Assembly: GCF_000801105.2 (NCBI RefSeq)
Contig: NC_079515.1
Location: 32,139,407-32,203,406 of the forward strand
DNA: 64,000 nt
Reading direction: 5' to 3'
Origin: Raphanus sativus
Taxonomy: Eukaryota > Streptophyta > Magnoliopsida > Brassicales > Brassicaceae
Shown here: piece after piece, positions 24,041-37,912 of the stretch
Position numbering within the stretch: position 1 is the stretch's first letter
How the letters are laid out: the number at the start of each line of letters is the position of its first letter
Program-made: the position numbers and the translations under genes
The notes under the pieces: model-generated
The model's database searches: none
What the model was told of the DNA's origin: nothing
Seen by the model: only the letters and a program-made list of their open reading frames with translations

Positions 24041-24364
24041 ATGGCGATAAAGAGGTCATCTCAGGCAGCATCAATAAAGGAAATTTTAAAGAGATGCTCG
24101 AGTTTAGGGAAGAAGAAGAACGTCGCCGGTTGCTACTATAAACAAGAAGATGTTCTTCCTCAAGACGTGCCCAAAGGTCATTTTCCGGTTTACGTTGGAC
24201 CAAACCGAAGTCGGTACATCGTTCCCATCTCGTGGCTCGAACACTCCGAGTTTCAAACGTTGCTTCGATTAGCCGAGGAAGAGTATGGTTTTGACCATAA
24301 TATGGGTGTAATCATACCCTGTGATGAAGTGTTCTTTAGGTCTCTAATATCTATGTTCAGATAA
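24041..24364 (+). CDS. SAUR-like auxin-responsive protein (SAUR10-type)
   Basis: This is an intronless gene for a 107-residue protein. The central SAUR domain is clear: [30 protein letters not shown] is followed by [26 protein letters not shown]. The N-terminal 45 residues are basic and variable, as usual. Family members of this kind inhibit PP2C.D phosphatases and so activate plasma-membrane proton pumps during auxin-driven cell expansion. That role is family knowledge, not visible here. The position upstream of RPL8 matches At2g18010 as I recall. Length is normal. Confidence 0.92.
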   Translation: MAIKRSSQAASIKEILKRCSSLGKKKNVAGCYYKQEDVLPQDVPKGHFPVYVGPNRSRYIVPISWLEHSEFQTLLRLAEEEYGFDHNMGVIIPCDEVFFRSLISMFR

Positions 24365-26259
<1,895 letters not shown>

Positions 26260-26265
26260 GTTCAA

Positions 26266-26534
26266 TAAGACCATCTCCGTCAAAGTATTGTGAGCAAAGT
26301 TCTCACGTTTTCCAAAAAGAAATAAATATTATAATATTAAAATGCAGTGAACCTGTATCGCAAAGGGTCTCCGTAGTGAACCGATATCATGACTGTATCG
26401 TGGGCCTCACGACACGTGGCGGTCCACGATTGATTGTTTGATTAATTTTTTTTTTTAAATAAACGAAAAAAATAAAAAATTATAAAATAGCATTGGAAAT
26501 CGGGAAGGGAGTCTCATCAATGAAGATGCTCTTA
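26266..26534. mobile_element. MITE abutting the RPL8 stop codon
   Basis: The left end is TAAGACCATCTCCGTC. The right end, read on the minus strand, is TAAGAGCATCTTCATTG, forming imperfect inverted repeats around 263 bp (26269-26531). It belongs with the TAA-flanked GAGCATC MITEs elsewhere in the window (37101-37321, 60436-60697). Here the flanking triplets are TAA and TTA, so the target duplication is not clean. Confidence 0.55.
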
Positions 26535-27395
26535 GGAGAAATATATATTTGTTTTGTTTGAGTTTTGCTGCGTCTCCTTTTGAACCTCCTTGTGTTCTGA
26601 AATCTAGTTGTTGTTATAATCTCAAGAATAGCAAACGAAAGTTGCTACTGTTTGCCCATATGAGGTTTTGTTATCCTGAGTACAAGTCAGCCGGATATGC
26701 ACAGCTTTGGAGCTTTCATGCTATATAGATCTTGTGCTGATTGAAATTGAAACCATGGCAATATAATTTCCACATTACAAAAGCAAGGATAACACAGAAA
26801 CTAAAAGACACGTACAATCACGACCATTCATGAATTTGTTTAGCCTTCATGTCCAAGAATATGTATCAAGCAGGTCAGCAAAATCCATCCCAACCCTATT
26901 ATACTACAGTTTGATCTGTCTGATAAATTACCTTTCTGTTTTCTCTATTACAACTTGAGAAGCTGAGATGTCCATCAAGGACACAAGTAGAGTTTTGGTT
27001 TGATAACTAGATTAACACAATAGAATCTCCTGAAAAGTGGAGTGTTTTGCATGAGTGTGTCTAAGATATGTAATCCGTAACATACTTAGGTTGGGAAGGA
27101 TCTAGGGAAAAACAGAAAAGACACATCTGGTGTACATTGTGTCTTTACACAAAAAGTCAACTCCAAAAAAGTAATGTTTTGATAGGGATTCTATGATATC
27201 CAAAACACATAATTTAAACCGAATCAAACCAATCAGAATTAAACAGAATCGAACCGAATTACTTCTTTTTTTCTTTTTTTTTTGTGTTGTCATATAAAAG
27301 ATGCTTCTCAAAAGAAGAGAGCCGCACACTTTAACCTCTCTTCTCTTGATAGACGATCATCACCACATCCACAACAAGCGCCGGGAAAAGAAAAG
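26535..27395. other. Intergenic region between RPL8 and PIN1AT
   Basis: A stretch near 26655-26725 can be read as FAHMRFCYPEYKSAGYAQLW and may be a gene crumb, but I cannot name it. The PIN1AT leader begins around 27300. Confidence 0.35.
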
Positions 27396-28072
27396 ATGGC
27401 GTCGAGAGAGCAAGTAAAGGCGTCGCACATTCTGATAAAGCACCAAGGATCTCGTAGGAAGGCGTCGTGGAAGGATCCCGAAGGAAAGATCATAATGACT
27501 ACCACGAGAGAAGCAGCCGTCGAACAGCTCAAATCGATCCGCGAAGACATTCTCTCTGGCAAAGCTAACTTCGAGGATGTTGCCACTCGCGTTTCCGACT
27601 GTAGCTCCGCCAAACGCGGCGGCGATCTAGGTCTGTCTTTCTCTTCTCTCAAATCTCATAAGCTTACTAACAGTCGGATCTATTATTGGCACTTATGAGT
27701 AGTGTTTAGAGTATTGAAGTTCTGTTTCTTGATCAATCTAGAATTGTTAGCTCACTGATGAATTATGATTGGCTACTTAGATCATTTGATTCGTCTGCTC
27801 ATAAACTGATGTTATATCTTAGATCATGAGTTCACTGCCAAATTAGAAATCTTGAATTGGTGCGTACAAATGTCTCTAAAGTTGAATTCCTTGTATATAG
27901 AGATGTTATGGTGAGAGTGTTGGGATGTTGATTGATTGTGTGGTCAGGTCCGTTTGGGAGAGGTCAAATGCAGAAACCGTTTGAGGAGGCAACATACGCA
28001 CTCAAGGTTGGTGATATAAGCGAGATTGTGGATACAGACAGTGGAGTCCATATCATTAAGAGAACTGCTTGA
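27396..28072 (+). CDS. PIN1AT: Parvulin-type peptidyl-prolyl cis/trans isomerase PIN1AT
   Basis: It isomerises phospho-Ser/Thr-Pro bonds; in Arabidopsis it acts on flowering regulators such as SOC1 and AGL24. Two exons, 27396-27630 and 27948-28072, join as GGCGATCTAG with GTCCG, giving [13 protein letters not shown]. The product is 119 residues, the exact length of the plant single-domain enzyme. It lacks the N-terminal WW domain of animal Pin1. The catalytic-domain motifs [35 protein letters not shown] and [10 protein letters not shown] are all present, and the basic SRRKASW loop can bind phosphate. The ATG at 27396 matches the family start; an in-frame upstream extension has no similarity. 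Confidence 0.96.
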
Positions 28073-29322
28073 TCTCCTCCAATGTATCAAAAGTTGCCTG
28101 TTTTTTTTTTCCATTGTCTTCTTGACCAAAGATGAAGATAGAAGAATAATAAGAAAAAGCTTTTGCTATTGTGGTTTTAATTCTGCATGATTTTTGATAC
28201 AAGCAAAAACATATAATAAAACAAGATATTGTATCTCTCAATTTCTTCTTTATAGCTTCAGAATAACACATCCCTGTTGCTGACTCTGACTTGTGTTATC
28301 ATTCTGTGTGAAAATTTCTCAAGCCTGCTTTCTTGTAAACTGTTAGAAATTATACATTAATCCCAACACCTCGCTGATTCACGCCTAAAGTCTAAGCAAT
28401 AGAAACAAGTCACTGCTATGTTTTGTTTTGTTGAATGAATCCCTTGTATGGACCTCTTTGAACATTGAAGTTTAAGTATGAATGAAAAATTTGTGTTACA
28501 AAAATAAAAAGAAACAAGTCACTGTATGTTTTGTTTTTGTTTTTATTTTTCCGAGAAATGTGGACAATGAGTTTTAGCTGCGGAAGAATTCTGCTTCCTA
28601 AATACGTACGTAACTGCTGGAGCTGCTTGGTGACTCCAAAACCAAAGAGAAGTTCAGTATAGTCGTCTCTAATATATAGCTTTCAAGGTGAGTCTTCAAA
28701 CACAATTCACATTTCATGGTAAATCTGAGTTAACACACATTAATACACTAGTCAAATCTGAACAAAAGAAGCAAAACTGGTGCTTAGTTCTAGAACTAGC
28801 TGTAGTTTTGAATTTATACAGAATGTGAAGGATAACCTGAATACTTGATGCAGTATTTTGAGACTTTATTTAGTGACATTCTAGTGAGGTAGCCTTTCAC
28901 TTGATGTAAGCAAAGGTGACTCTATGAGCTCCACAAATGCTTTCAAGAACTAACAATTAGCTGTGGGCACGGTTCAACCGGAGAGAATCATAACCAGGGC
29001 GGGCACACATTATACCATACATCATCCAGTGTCAGAGATTGTCTGATCATCATCAGAAAGAAAAGAGCGGTGCATAAGAAGAAGATATGTCAAATGTTTC
29101 TTCGTGATAATTTTTTTGGATGCACGCAACATTGTTTGGGTTTTGTACGTTGGTCTTCCTGTACAACATTTATTTACATATACATTTTGAGGAAGAAAAG
29201 TCCCTTGGGAACAGAAAAACGAAGTGAAAAAGAAAAACACAATTTAAATTTTTAAAAAGAAGACGAAAGCTTTTGCACCATTAATCCTGAACAGAACAAC
29301 AAGCCTCTCTCCATGGTCAGGG
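28073..29322. other. Intergenic region between PIN1AT and the P450 gene
   Basis: It contains the PIN1AT 3' UTR. A roughly 30-bp direct repeat (agaaacaagtcactg and onwards, about 28399 and 28510) flanks about 85 bp ending in an A-rich tract, possibly a tiny retro-insertion. No gene is recognised. Confidence 0.4.
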
Positions 29323-31201
29323 TCAAACAGAGCATATGAGGCGCGTGTCAGGCACTGCGATCAAGCGCGTTGCTCTCGGAGCGGTAAGACCCATGACGTC
29401 GCTCATATCGAGCTCACTAGGTTTCATCCCGTCAGGCAACTTCCACGTGAAGCAGTGAATGATGTTAGCCACAGCCACCTCCATCGCATAAAGCCCAAGC
29501 TGCATTCCCGGACACGATCTCCGACCCGCCCCGAACGGTATAAACTCGAAGTTAGTCCCCATGAAATCAGGCATACCCGGTTCCATAAACCTACAAGGCC
29601 GAAACGCTTCCGGGTCAGCCCACAACTTCGGGTCACGCGCGATGGCGAAGGCGTTTATCATCAGACGTGAGCCTTTGGGAACAGAGAAGCCTTGGAGCTT
29701 TGTGTCCTCGATAGCCTCGTGGAGGATGAGCGGGATCGGTGGGTGGAGTCTCATGGTTTCTTTGAGTGTGCATTTTAGGAACGTTAGTTTCTCCAGGTGA
29801 GTATCATCCACGCGCTGGTCAAGACCCACGACCTCGGTCAGTTCTTGTTGGAGCCGTTTGAGTTCAGCTGGGTTACGTAGTAGCTCTGTCAAAGCCCATT
29901 CGATACCTGACGCCATCGTCTCCGTTCCTCCAAACATAACATCCTTCCAGTAATAATCAAGTAAAATAATAAAGTTAAAAAAAAGTAAATTAATATATCG
30001 AGCTACCATTTATTTTAGTTATCAAAACCGTTAAAAAAATTATGAATTTTAACTGCTCCTAGTTAATATTACTCGAAACTATCATTCATCCCAATATATA
30101 AACCATCAACTTCAAAAATTCTTCTAGTAAATTGGTCGAAATTGGTTTTCACATTTAAAATTTGGCTAAAATATATCGTTACAACTAAATTATCTAGTTG
30201 TTTATTTATAGAAATGTTAAATGGAATAAATGATTACTATGAAGAAAATCACATAGATAAAAAAGGTTAACGTTTTGGCTTACCATGACGAGGGCTTTGA
30301 TATTCTCACGTGTGAGTTTTACGGCGTTCTTGCTACGATTAGTTGATGAATCCTCGCTATAAAAGGCAAGTAGATCATCCACCATATCAGTATCTTCATC
30401 ACCGTTTACAGTCTCCCTCTTCTTCATATGCTCATCGATAACTTCATCGATGAACCCGTCAAGATCGTTACGTGCCTTAACAAGCCTCTTGTTTATCCCT
30501 TGAAGATCCAACCAGCCTAGGAACGGTATGAAATCCGCGATGTTAAATGCTCCAAATAGCTTAGAGAACTCTTGCAAGATCCTTATGAACTCGTCTTGTT
30601 CTGTCTCACAGGCCGCACCAAACGCCGCTCGGTACGTTATGTTCCGTGTCAATGTGAAAATGAGCTCTCCAACGTTTACGGGCTTACCGACGTTGCTAGA
30701 CAATGACCGGACCATATTGTTTACTTCTTTACGGACCGATGCCCATGACTCGGCCCGTTTCCGGCTAAACACCTTCATGACGCACACTTTCCTCATCTGT
30801 CTCCAAAAGGGTCCGTAGGGAGCGAAGGCCATGTCGGCTAGATCGTAGGTTAAGTAGTTAATGGCTACAGTCACGGGCCGGTTCGAGAAGCTGATGTCTT
30901 GTACTTGGAGGACTTGTCGGGCCACGTCGGGTGATGTGATGGCAAACACGTGACGAAATCCCATTCGTAAATGGAACAAGCCGCCGTATCGATTGGCTAG
31001 CTTGGCTAGACCATGGTGTGTGAGTTGGTTCATCATTAGCATATTTCCAATTACCGGTAAGCCTTTGGGACCGGGAGGGTAGAGCGGTTTAAGCCATTGT
31101 GAGATGAGGTAGACTACAACTAGAAGAGAGATGGTCATGAGAAGAGCTGACGGTATGGGATCTATTACATGGTTTAGATTTTGTGATAATAGAGACTCCA
31201 T
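29323..31201 (-). CDS. Cytochrome P450 of the CYP84A family (ferulate/coniferaldehyde 5-hydroxylase-like)
   Basis: CYP84A enzymes hydroxylate coniferaldehyde and coniferyl alcohol for syringyl lignin and sinapate. CYP84A4 makes a catechol precursor of arabidopyrones. Exon 1 is 31201-30284 (306 codons) and exon 2 is 29943-29323, joined in phase 0 at NIKALVM with DVMFGGTET. The 512-residue protein has an N-terminal membrane anchor (about 20-40), the hinge PLYPPGPKGLPVIGN, the I-helix FGGTET, ETMR (ExxR), FRPCRF, and FGAGRRSCPG with heme-ligand Cys450. Segments such as QMRKVCVMKVFSRKRAESWASVR are typical of CYP84A. I cannot tell FAH1 from the CYP84A4 type. No P450 is expected at this place in the collinear order, so it was probably transposed. 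Confidence 0.92.
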
Positions 31202-32881
31202 TATTAGTCTGTCAAGTGTCAACTAATTTGAGATGATGTGATTATTAAGGCCAACGCTAGATTTTATAACCATAACTTGGCCCCATTTATGAGTATACTT
31301 TTATCATCTTAACAAAATAAAAACTTTCAAAGAGTGGACTTTTATGTAAAACAATGAGTTGACTTTTGCAAAATGAATAACTTTTTGTGGTAGATCATTT
31401 ATTATACAAAAATAGTACTGCACTAGTATATGTATGGACATATTGTTTTGTGGCCATATCATGTGAACATTTTGTGATTATTCGGCATATCCCGTATACA
31501 TTTTTTGTAAAGTGATTTCACACAAGTGTTCTTTTCAATTATTTTCGCTAAAAAATACTACATGATATAATAGAAATAATGATACTCCCTCTGTTTCAAT
31601 TTACATGATGTTTTAGGTGTAGTTTGTTGTTTCACAATAGATGATGTTTTCATATATCTAGGCAACTTTATCTTTATCAAAAATAGTGTAGCCAATTATA
31701 TTTTTAATATTTACTTTTATAATTAAATAAACTTATATTTTAATGTTATTTTAAGGAAACAAATAGATTTCTTAATATGTGTGCATTGATGTAAAACATC
31801 ATCTAATATGAAACAGAGGGAGTATAATTTATGGTTAAATGTGGTATAAAAAACTACATTTAATGTTAATTTCTATTTTTGGTAAATTTTTAGAATATGA
31901 TAATAAATAAAAAATTATGCAAGTTGATTGAATATATCTTAACTAAAAGAAATAATTTTTTTTATCTAAGATTATAGTTTAAAATATATAAATATATTCT
32001 TAAATATAATTAAAAATCAAATTGTTTATTTTTTTTATTTCTAAATAAATCAAATTTTATATTAAAATATTGATATAAAATTTTTGAATATTAAGAAACA
32101 CTATTTTAAAATATAACTTAAACTTGCTGCAGATGTTCGGAAAACACCTAATTACTATTATGTTTTAGCGTTTACGTTATTTTAACTATGATATATTGTT
32201 ATTTTTTATTCATGTGACATGCCATTATCGTTAATAACTATTTCCATTTCCCATATCTAAGGTGATCTTACAAGTGAAAACGTTGTCTACGTGTGCATTT
32301 ACGTACTTAGTAACGTGTTGAAGGAATGCACCAAACTGAAAATAAATGTCACTTAAGAAAGTACAGCCCAATCTCATCATATTTTGCTATAATCCAATTC
32401 ATTCAAAAATTGATGGCATAACTAAGCAAAACTAAACAGAGAAGGCTAGTCACGAAGTGTCAGAGATCAACCATCTTTTATCGTCTATCTGGATGCAGAG
32501 CTATCTATGTGTTTCATAGAGCCATTCTGAATCTGTTTTTTATAGTCAATGACAAAAAAAATAAAAAACAGAGAGAAGACTAGTGCAAGGAGCGTGCGTA
32601 CATATGGATGCCACGAGGTCTATTAATAAAATTATTAATTGTTACTAGAGTATTTATATATTATATCATGGCATTTCTAGAGTGACCAACTTCCTTGGCA
32701 TGATTTGGGCCCCTTTCATCTATGTAATCACCTTTGTATAATATTCGATTAACTACATTCTCTTATATGTTGTAAAAGAACCAGTTGGTACGATATCACA
32801 TTAAACAAACATAGGATTTAAGCCTTTGAATTTGCTCCAAAATTAATAGACAGTAATCTTTAGATTTTTCTTTATATAAAT
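31202..32881. other. Intergenic region upstream of the P450 gene
   Basis: It holds the CYP84 promoter side and a Stowaway element (listed separately). The rest is AT-rich without coding frames. Confidence 0.45.
31583..31824. mobile_element. Stowaway (Tc1/mariner) MITE
   Basis: This is a 238-bp element (31585-31822) flanked by TA. It has terminal inverted repeats CTCCCTCTGTTTCA and, on the other strand, CTCCCTCTGTTTCATATTAG. The diagnostic CTCCCTC start and TA target duplication are present. It lies upstream of the CYP84 gene, about 400 bp from its ATG. Confidence 0.9.
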
Positions 32882-33561
32882 CTAGGGCTGGGCAAAATAA
32901 TCGAACCCGAAGAACCGAACCGAATCCGATCCTAAAAAATAGTACCATATCCGAACCAAAATTAATTAAATATTTGAATGGGTTCAAATTTTTGGTATTT
33001 AAAAAACCGAAATCGAACCCGATCCGAACCGAAATATTTCGGATATCCGAATATATCCAAACTAGATTAATATACCTATATATTTTAACTATTTTAGATT
33101 TAACTTATATTAAAAGCATCTAAAATATATATAATACTTTTAAGTTGTCTAAAATACTTGAAAATATATATAAATAGTCAAAAGTACATGTCTAAATATT
33201 TAAAGTATACCCAAAACAACAAAAATACATAAAATATTTATTGATTCTCTATCCAAATATTCAAATTAAACTAATTTATATGTTAAGTTTTGGTATTTTG
33301 ATACATGTTATTCAAATTTATATGTAATGTATTATTTTGTTTATAGATTTTGTGAAGTTTAAAGTATATAATGAATTTTAAAATTTTAAAAATAATTTAA
33401 ATGGGTTATCCGAACCCGAACCGAATCCGCAAGGATCCGAATCGAACTCAAACCGAAGTATAAAAATATCCAAATATGGCAGAATTCTTTGATCCCAAAA
33501 ACCCGAAATCCAAATAGACCTGAACCGAAACCCGAATGGGTACCCGAACGTCCACACCTAG
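32882..33561. repeat. CCGAAC-rich dispersed repeat with imperfect inverted ends
   Basis: The ends are CTAGGGCTGGGCAAAATAATC and, from the opposite strand, CTAGGTGTGGACGTTCGGGT. Both terminal 150 bp are packed with gaaccgaacc/cgaatccg motifs around an AT-rich centre. This pattern is common in crucifer intergenic DNA. A shorter stretch of similar composition is in the leader intron of the next gene (about 35610-35690). I cannot assign a superfamily. Confidence 0.55.
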
Positions 33562-34405
33562 AAGAAAGGCACACAAAATATCGGGGAAATAACTGCTAAT
33601 CTTGAAATATAGTGAGAAAGAGTCAACTTGAATTTAATAGTTAAACTGACCTCGCCACTGATTGTTAGAATCTATACCACCGAGGTAGGGAACGTTCTCT
33701 ACACTACTCTGCACATGAACCTTGCAGCAAGTGCTCCCACCACTCTGGATGCCAAACTCAGGGGAATCTTACATGTCTGTGCTCACTCAGGTGAACCTAT
33801 AGGCTCAGCAAAATGCATCTCACTTCGTGACACTCAGTTCACACCATGTTGCTAAACGATCGCCGGATGGAACCATACACCAACTTCAGCCCAACATGCG
33901 CCGCAAAACGCCTTCTTGTTAGGCCGCTGCCCAAGGCCCAGCTAAGTACGACAATCAGAACCTCCCCACGCCCAAGGAAACCAAGTCTGCATAGATCTAA
34001 GCCCGTCCGTGTATAGCTGGCAAGCATCCACAACCTATTATAAACGATATATTTTTTCTATTATAAACGATAAAACAGATTACATATATTAAAAAGAAAT
34101 AATAATTAATGTAATTATTTATGTGAGGCGTAAGGTTATTGCGACACATCAGTTTTTCACTTTTCTATAATGATTTGTGAAGATGAATATTTAAAAAAGA
34201 AAACAACAACAACTTTATTTCACGAATAGGGGATAGAGGTACATCAACCAATCTTTTCGGATGGTTAACGTTACAAAATAAAATAAAAAGTACAATGGGC
34301 TATAAACCCAAATTATTGAAAACCAAAGATTAAAACATATAACATAGCGTGGGTGTCTTGATTCTTGAACAATAAACATCAATAAAGCATATTGATAGTT
34401 TACCA
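33562..34405. other. Intergenic region with a GC-rich island
   Basis: Between about 33630 and 34030 the base composition is much less AT-rich than the surroundings. Frames such as NVLYTTLHMNLAASAPTTLD appear, but I recognise no protein. It may be a decayed gene or transposon piece. Confidence 0.35.
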
Positions 34406-35500
34406 CTAATCTTGGATCTTTTCCATAACCTTAATTCTCGACTCAACGACCAATTTGCTAAGCTTAGCGACAGTTTCGTCAACCGCGTTGATTGAGTCAG
34501 TAAAACCTCCCAATTTCTTCTTGATTAGTTTCAGTTCATTTTTCGTGTCTCTCTCGCTAGCCTCGTCAGGAGTATCCGCGATCTCCAACATCGACTCTAT
34601 CTTATCTAAAAGTTTCTTGACTAAGTTCATTATGGTCGCCATCGCATCTTTGTTGACTTCCAAACCTTTCCCAATCTGTTCTGCTATATCTTTCTGTTTC
34701 TTCACAGTGTCCTCCAGTTTCTGCATTGCAACCTCGGTCCCTGCCCATCCCACGGCAACGACTGGTAACGCTAAACCCGCAGCTATTGCACCTGTCACCA
34801 GAACTTCGCCCCCGAATGCAAATGTAGCCACCCCTATGAGAGCAACAACACCAAACAACACGCCGAAAAGTATATTCGTAAGTTTGCTATGTGCTTGTGC
34901 CGCCGCATATGCCGCATCAATCTTCTTTTTCAGATCACTCACTTGCTCCAGAAGGTTTTCCTGCTCCTTTTTGACCGATTCAAACTTAGCTATTAACTTG
35001 TCGCCATCAAAATCATGTTTCATGTTTTCAAACTTCTTCAGGTCCTCCAATGCTTTTTCATACTTGTTCTTAGTATTCCCACCATTTTCCGCCGACTCTT
35101 TGTCAAAGAGATCCACCGCGCGTTGAAGGTAAAGGTCGCCAATTGATGCGTTGTCGGCCAGTTTATCAACACTGTTGAAAAACTCTAAAGTCTTGATGGT
35201 ATCCTCAAAATAGGCCTCCACTATCTTCTTTAGATCTTCGTTGTCCCACACGTCGCCTTCGATAGCAGTAATGAACTTTGCCACAGCTTGGCATGCATCA
35301 AGCAGATACTTGTAGAGCTCCGCGTATGATGTGTGTACGGAATAAGAATCAGTCTCGGCTTGAGCGTTGACCGAGTTCAACACTTTGTTAGCCCCCTCTT
35401 GAAGCGAAGCATCAAAGGATTTGAGCTCTGGGTGTTGTTCACAAGCAGCTTTGTAGGAACTAATGTTTGCTGAGTGAACTTCGTGTAGTGCCATTGACAT
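34406..35500 (-). CDS. UPF0496 (DUF677) AT14A-like protein
   Basis: The 364-residue protein begins MSMALHEVHSANISSYKAACEQHPELKSFDASL, close to Arabidopsis At3g28270-type UPF0496 proteins. It is mostly helical, with coiled-coil segments at about 165-205 and 255-360. A hydrophobic stretch of glycine/alanine-rich membrane-spanning character lies around 210-250 (ILFGVLFGVVALIGVATFAF). AT14A-like proteins have been linked to the plasma membrane and cytoskeleton, but the molecular role is uncertain. The coding sequence is one exon. The leader appears split: a donor (AG-GTAATTTT at 35999) and an acceptor (TTTCAG at 35503) imply a 497-bp 5' UTR intron ending two bases before the ATG. Confidence 0.85.
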   Translation of the reverse strand: MSMALHEVHSANISSYKAACEQHPELKSFDASLQEGANKVLNSVNAQAETDSYSVHTSYAELYKYLLDACQAVAKFITAIEGDVWDNEDLKKIVEAYFEDTIKTLEFFNSVDKLADNASIGDLYLQRAVDLFDKESAENGGNTKNKYEKALEDLKKFENMKHDFDGDKLIAKFESVKKEQENLLEQVSDLKKKIDAAYAAAQAHSKLTNILFGVLFGVVALIGVATFAFGGEVLVTGAIAAGLALPVVAVGWAGTEVAMQKLEDTVKKQKDIAEQIGKGLEVNKDAMATIMNLVKKLLDKIESMLEIADTPDEASERDTKNELKLIKKKLGGFTDSINAVDETVAKLSKLVVESRIKVMEKIQD

Positions 35501-35502
35501 TA

Positions 35503-35999
35503 CTGAAAGAGAAAGAAATCATGAATAGGCAGAGATCTTAGAGCAGGTCCATTGGTAACGGTAAAAAAAATACAATTACCGATGTACATTTTATAGGTAT
35601 CTATATGGATCCAAAACTTTCCTACCTAAAAAACCAAAACTCGAAAGAATCTGACCCAAACCCGATCCGAATACCCAAATGTCCAAGTCTACGACAGAGT
35701 TGTTCATACAAACCGAGCTTCCCAAATTAGAGAAGTTAACATCTACTCCCTAAAACATCTCTAAATTAGAGAATTTGAAGAAAAACAAAAAGAATTACCA
35801 TAATATACGAACTTCATAAAAGATAATAATGAAAAATATTTATACTCCTTTCATGTATTAAAAAAATTTGACTTTGTTATCAGAAATATGAAACTAGAAA
35901 AAGAAAAAATATATGAGCAAAATCTATGTGTATGTAAAGATACCCATCTTATAATACTTAAAATCTATGAGCTAGAGTTGAAGAAAATGAGAAAATTAC
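35503..35999 (-). other. Probable 5' UTR intron of the UPF0496 gene
   Basis: On the minus strand, CCAAGTTCAG is followed by GTAATTTTCTC, and TTTCTTTCTCTTTCAG directly precedes TA-ATG. The segment is AT-rich and contains no coding frame. It carries a short fragment resembling the CCGAAC-rich repeat. Confidence 0.55.
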
Positions 36000-37912
36000 C
36001 TGAACTTGGATTGGAATTTTGACTGGAGGAGGAAGATGTTTTGGATGATTTGTTAGGCTAGTGATGTACAAGTATTTATAGGAGAAACCTATGTAGACTA
36101 GTTACAACTATGCCCTCACTAAATATCTATATATCCCCAAACTCAATGTATGGTCACACAAAGGATGTGATGTAAAACTATTAATCTTTTCGTTGGAATA
36201 TCAATCAATCTAATGTCTTAATATCAATGAACTTAAGGCCTTTCTATATTACCTGATATCTTTGTACATGTCGGACGCATGAGCAGAGCCGTAGCAACGA
36301 TTTTGAGGGCGAACAAAAAACTCGCAAAACACGTTTCAAGAGACTTGAATCCATGACCAAAGACGAGTGGAACATAGCATGATACCACTATGCTACTGAA
36401 ACACATCCATATTTGAGAGCCGAAAAAGTAATAACATTTCGGAGGGCTGCAGCTGTCGCGTTTCTCGCGTCTACCACGCGACGCTCTGCGCATGAGTGGT
36501 AAAAGGGATGATGGTGTGCTTACCGCGAAAGAGCATAATCACATACATACATATATTTTCACCAATCACATTCGATTATAACTGATATGAAATTGCACAT
36601 ATGAATAAATTATTTACTTTGTATTGACATTAACGTATATGACTAACTCAATATTAATAAATCTCTACAAATACGAGTAGGGTTTTTTCTAGAACTAAAT
36701 ACAAGTAGAGGTTAACATAAAGATTTAAAAAGCTCAAATTTTTGTAATAAAAAGGTTATAATTGTTAACAAAATGATCCTAAACAAAGAGCATGACTCAT
36801 TTTCTCCAAAAGTTGTTGACATTCCTCTCTCGTGATACCAACTTTAATTACGGAGATAATATCTACACGTTTACCAAAATTTATGACCGAAAATGACATT
36901 TCGCAAAAGAAAGCATATTATGAGAAATTGACAACAACAAAATATTCTCCACATTTTTTCTTGGTTCTTGAATAGATCTCCAACAAAGATGTATAGATGT
37001 AAAGCGAACCTGAGATTGTAAGCAATTGATTGGCTCTTAACATCTGCAGCAAAAAAAACTTCAGAAAGTTAGAGGTGGAATGTTTTTTCAAGTAAGCTAA
37101 GAGCATTTCTAATGGTGTACTATTTATTAGAGTCTTTAAAAAATAATTTAAAATTTTTATTTTTAGATTAAAAAAATAGAAAATATCAACCAATCACGGA
37201 ACGCCACATGTTAAAAACTGATAATTTTTAAGATTAAATTTTTAACTTTTGGTAAATCCCATAAATTATTATAATGATTTAATGCTAAATTTTTTTTTTA
37301 AAACTCACATTGCGGATGCTCTAATCAGCTGATGATGGGAATACAGTCATTTACTTGTTTATTAAGTTTTATCATGCATTTTCTATTTGTTTCCGCCTGA
37401 TTTAATTTATTTTCTTTCTTTTTTTGGGGTAAAATTTAATGAAAATAAAACATATTTTTTGGCTAACTCATTGGGCGACAACACAAAATGAATATATACT
37501 AGGACAGGAAATTCAAACCAGAACCAATTCAAAAATATCCAAACTGTAACGATGATATTTTGGATCCTTGTAATCGATTAAGAATATTGATAAAATGTGT
37601 TGTGTTCCAAAAAAATGACGTGTTTCTGGTAATTTAAATGGATTTTGATAAAAGTGACCGACAAGAACCCGAATGGACCAATCTACAACGAGGACTTTGG
37701 CGTGAAGCAATATTTATGTAGTTTTCTACAACGTCATCTCCTCTTTGTGCTCTTTAGCTCCTTCAATATATATAAAGGAAGGTAGGTTTCATATGGGTAG
37801 TGCATGTTTATGTCATGTAGCTGCTCAGTTTAATTAGATAGGCTAATTTATTGATTTAGAAGAGTATATAAACGAAGGGACTCGAGAGGGATTTTGATTG
37901 AGAGAAATCACG
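36000..37912. other. Intergenic region between UPF0496 and glycine-rich genes
   Basis: It contains a less AT-rich patch at about 36275-36490 with no recognisable frame and a MITE at 37101-37321. A patch at 37505-37690 somewhat resembles the CCGAAC repeat. The glycine-rich gene has a TATA-like tatataaa near 37768 and tatataaac near 37865. Confidence 0.4.
37098..37324. mobile_element. PIF/Harbinger-type MITE with TAA duplication
   Basis: The 221-bp body (37101-37321) runs from GAGCATTTCTAATGGTG to the inverted GAGCATCCGCAATGTGAG. Direct TAA copies flank it (37098-37100 and 37322-37324). It belongs to the same end family as the element at 5334-6060. Confidence 0.75.
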
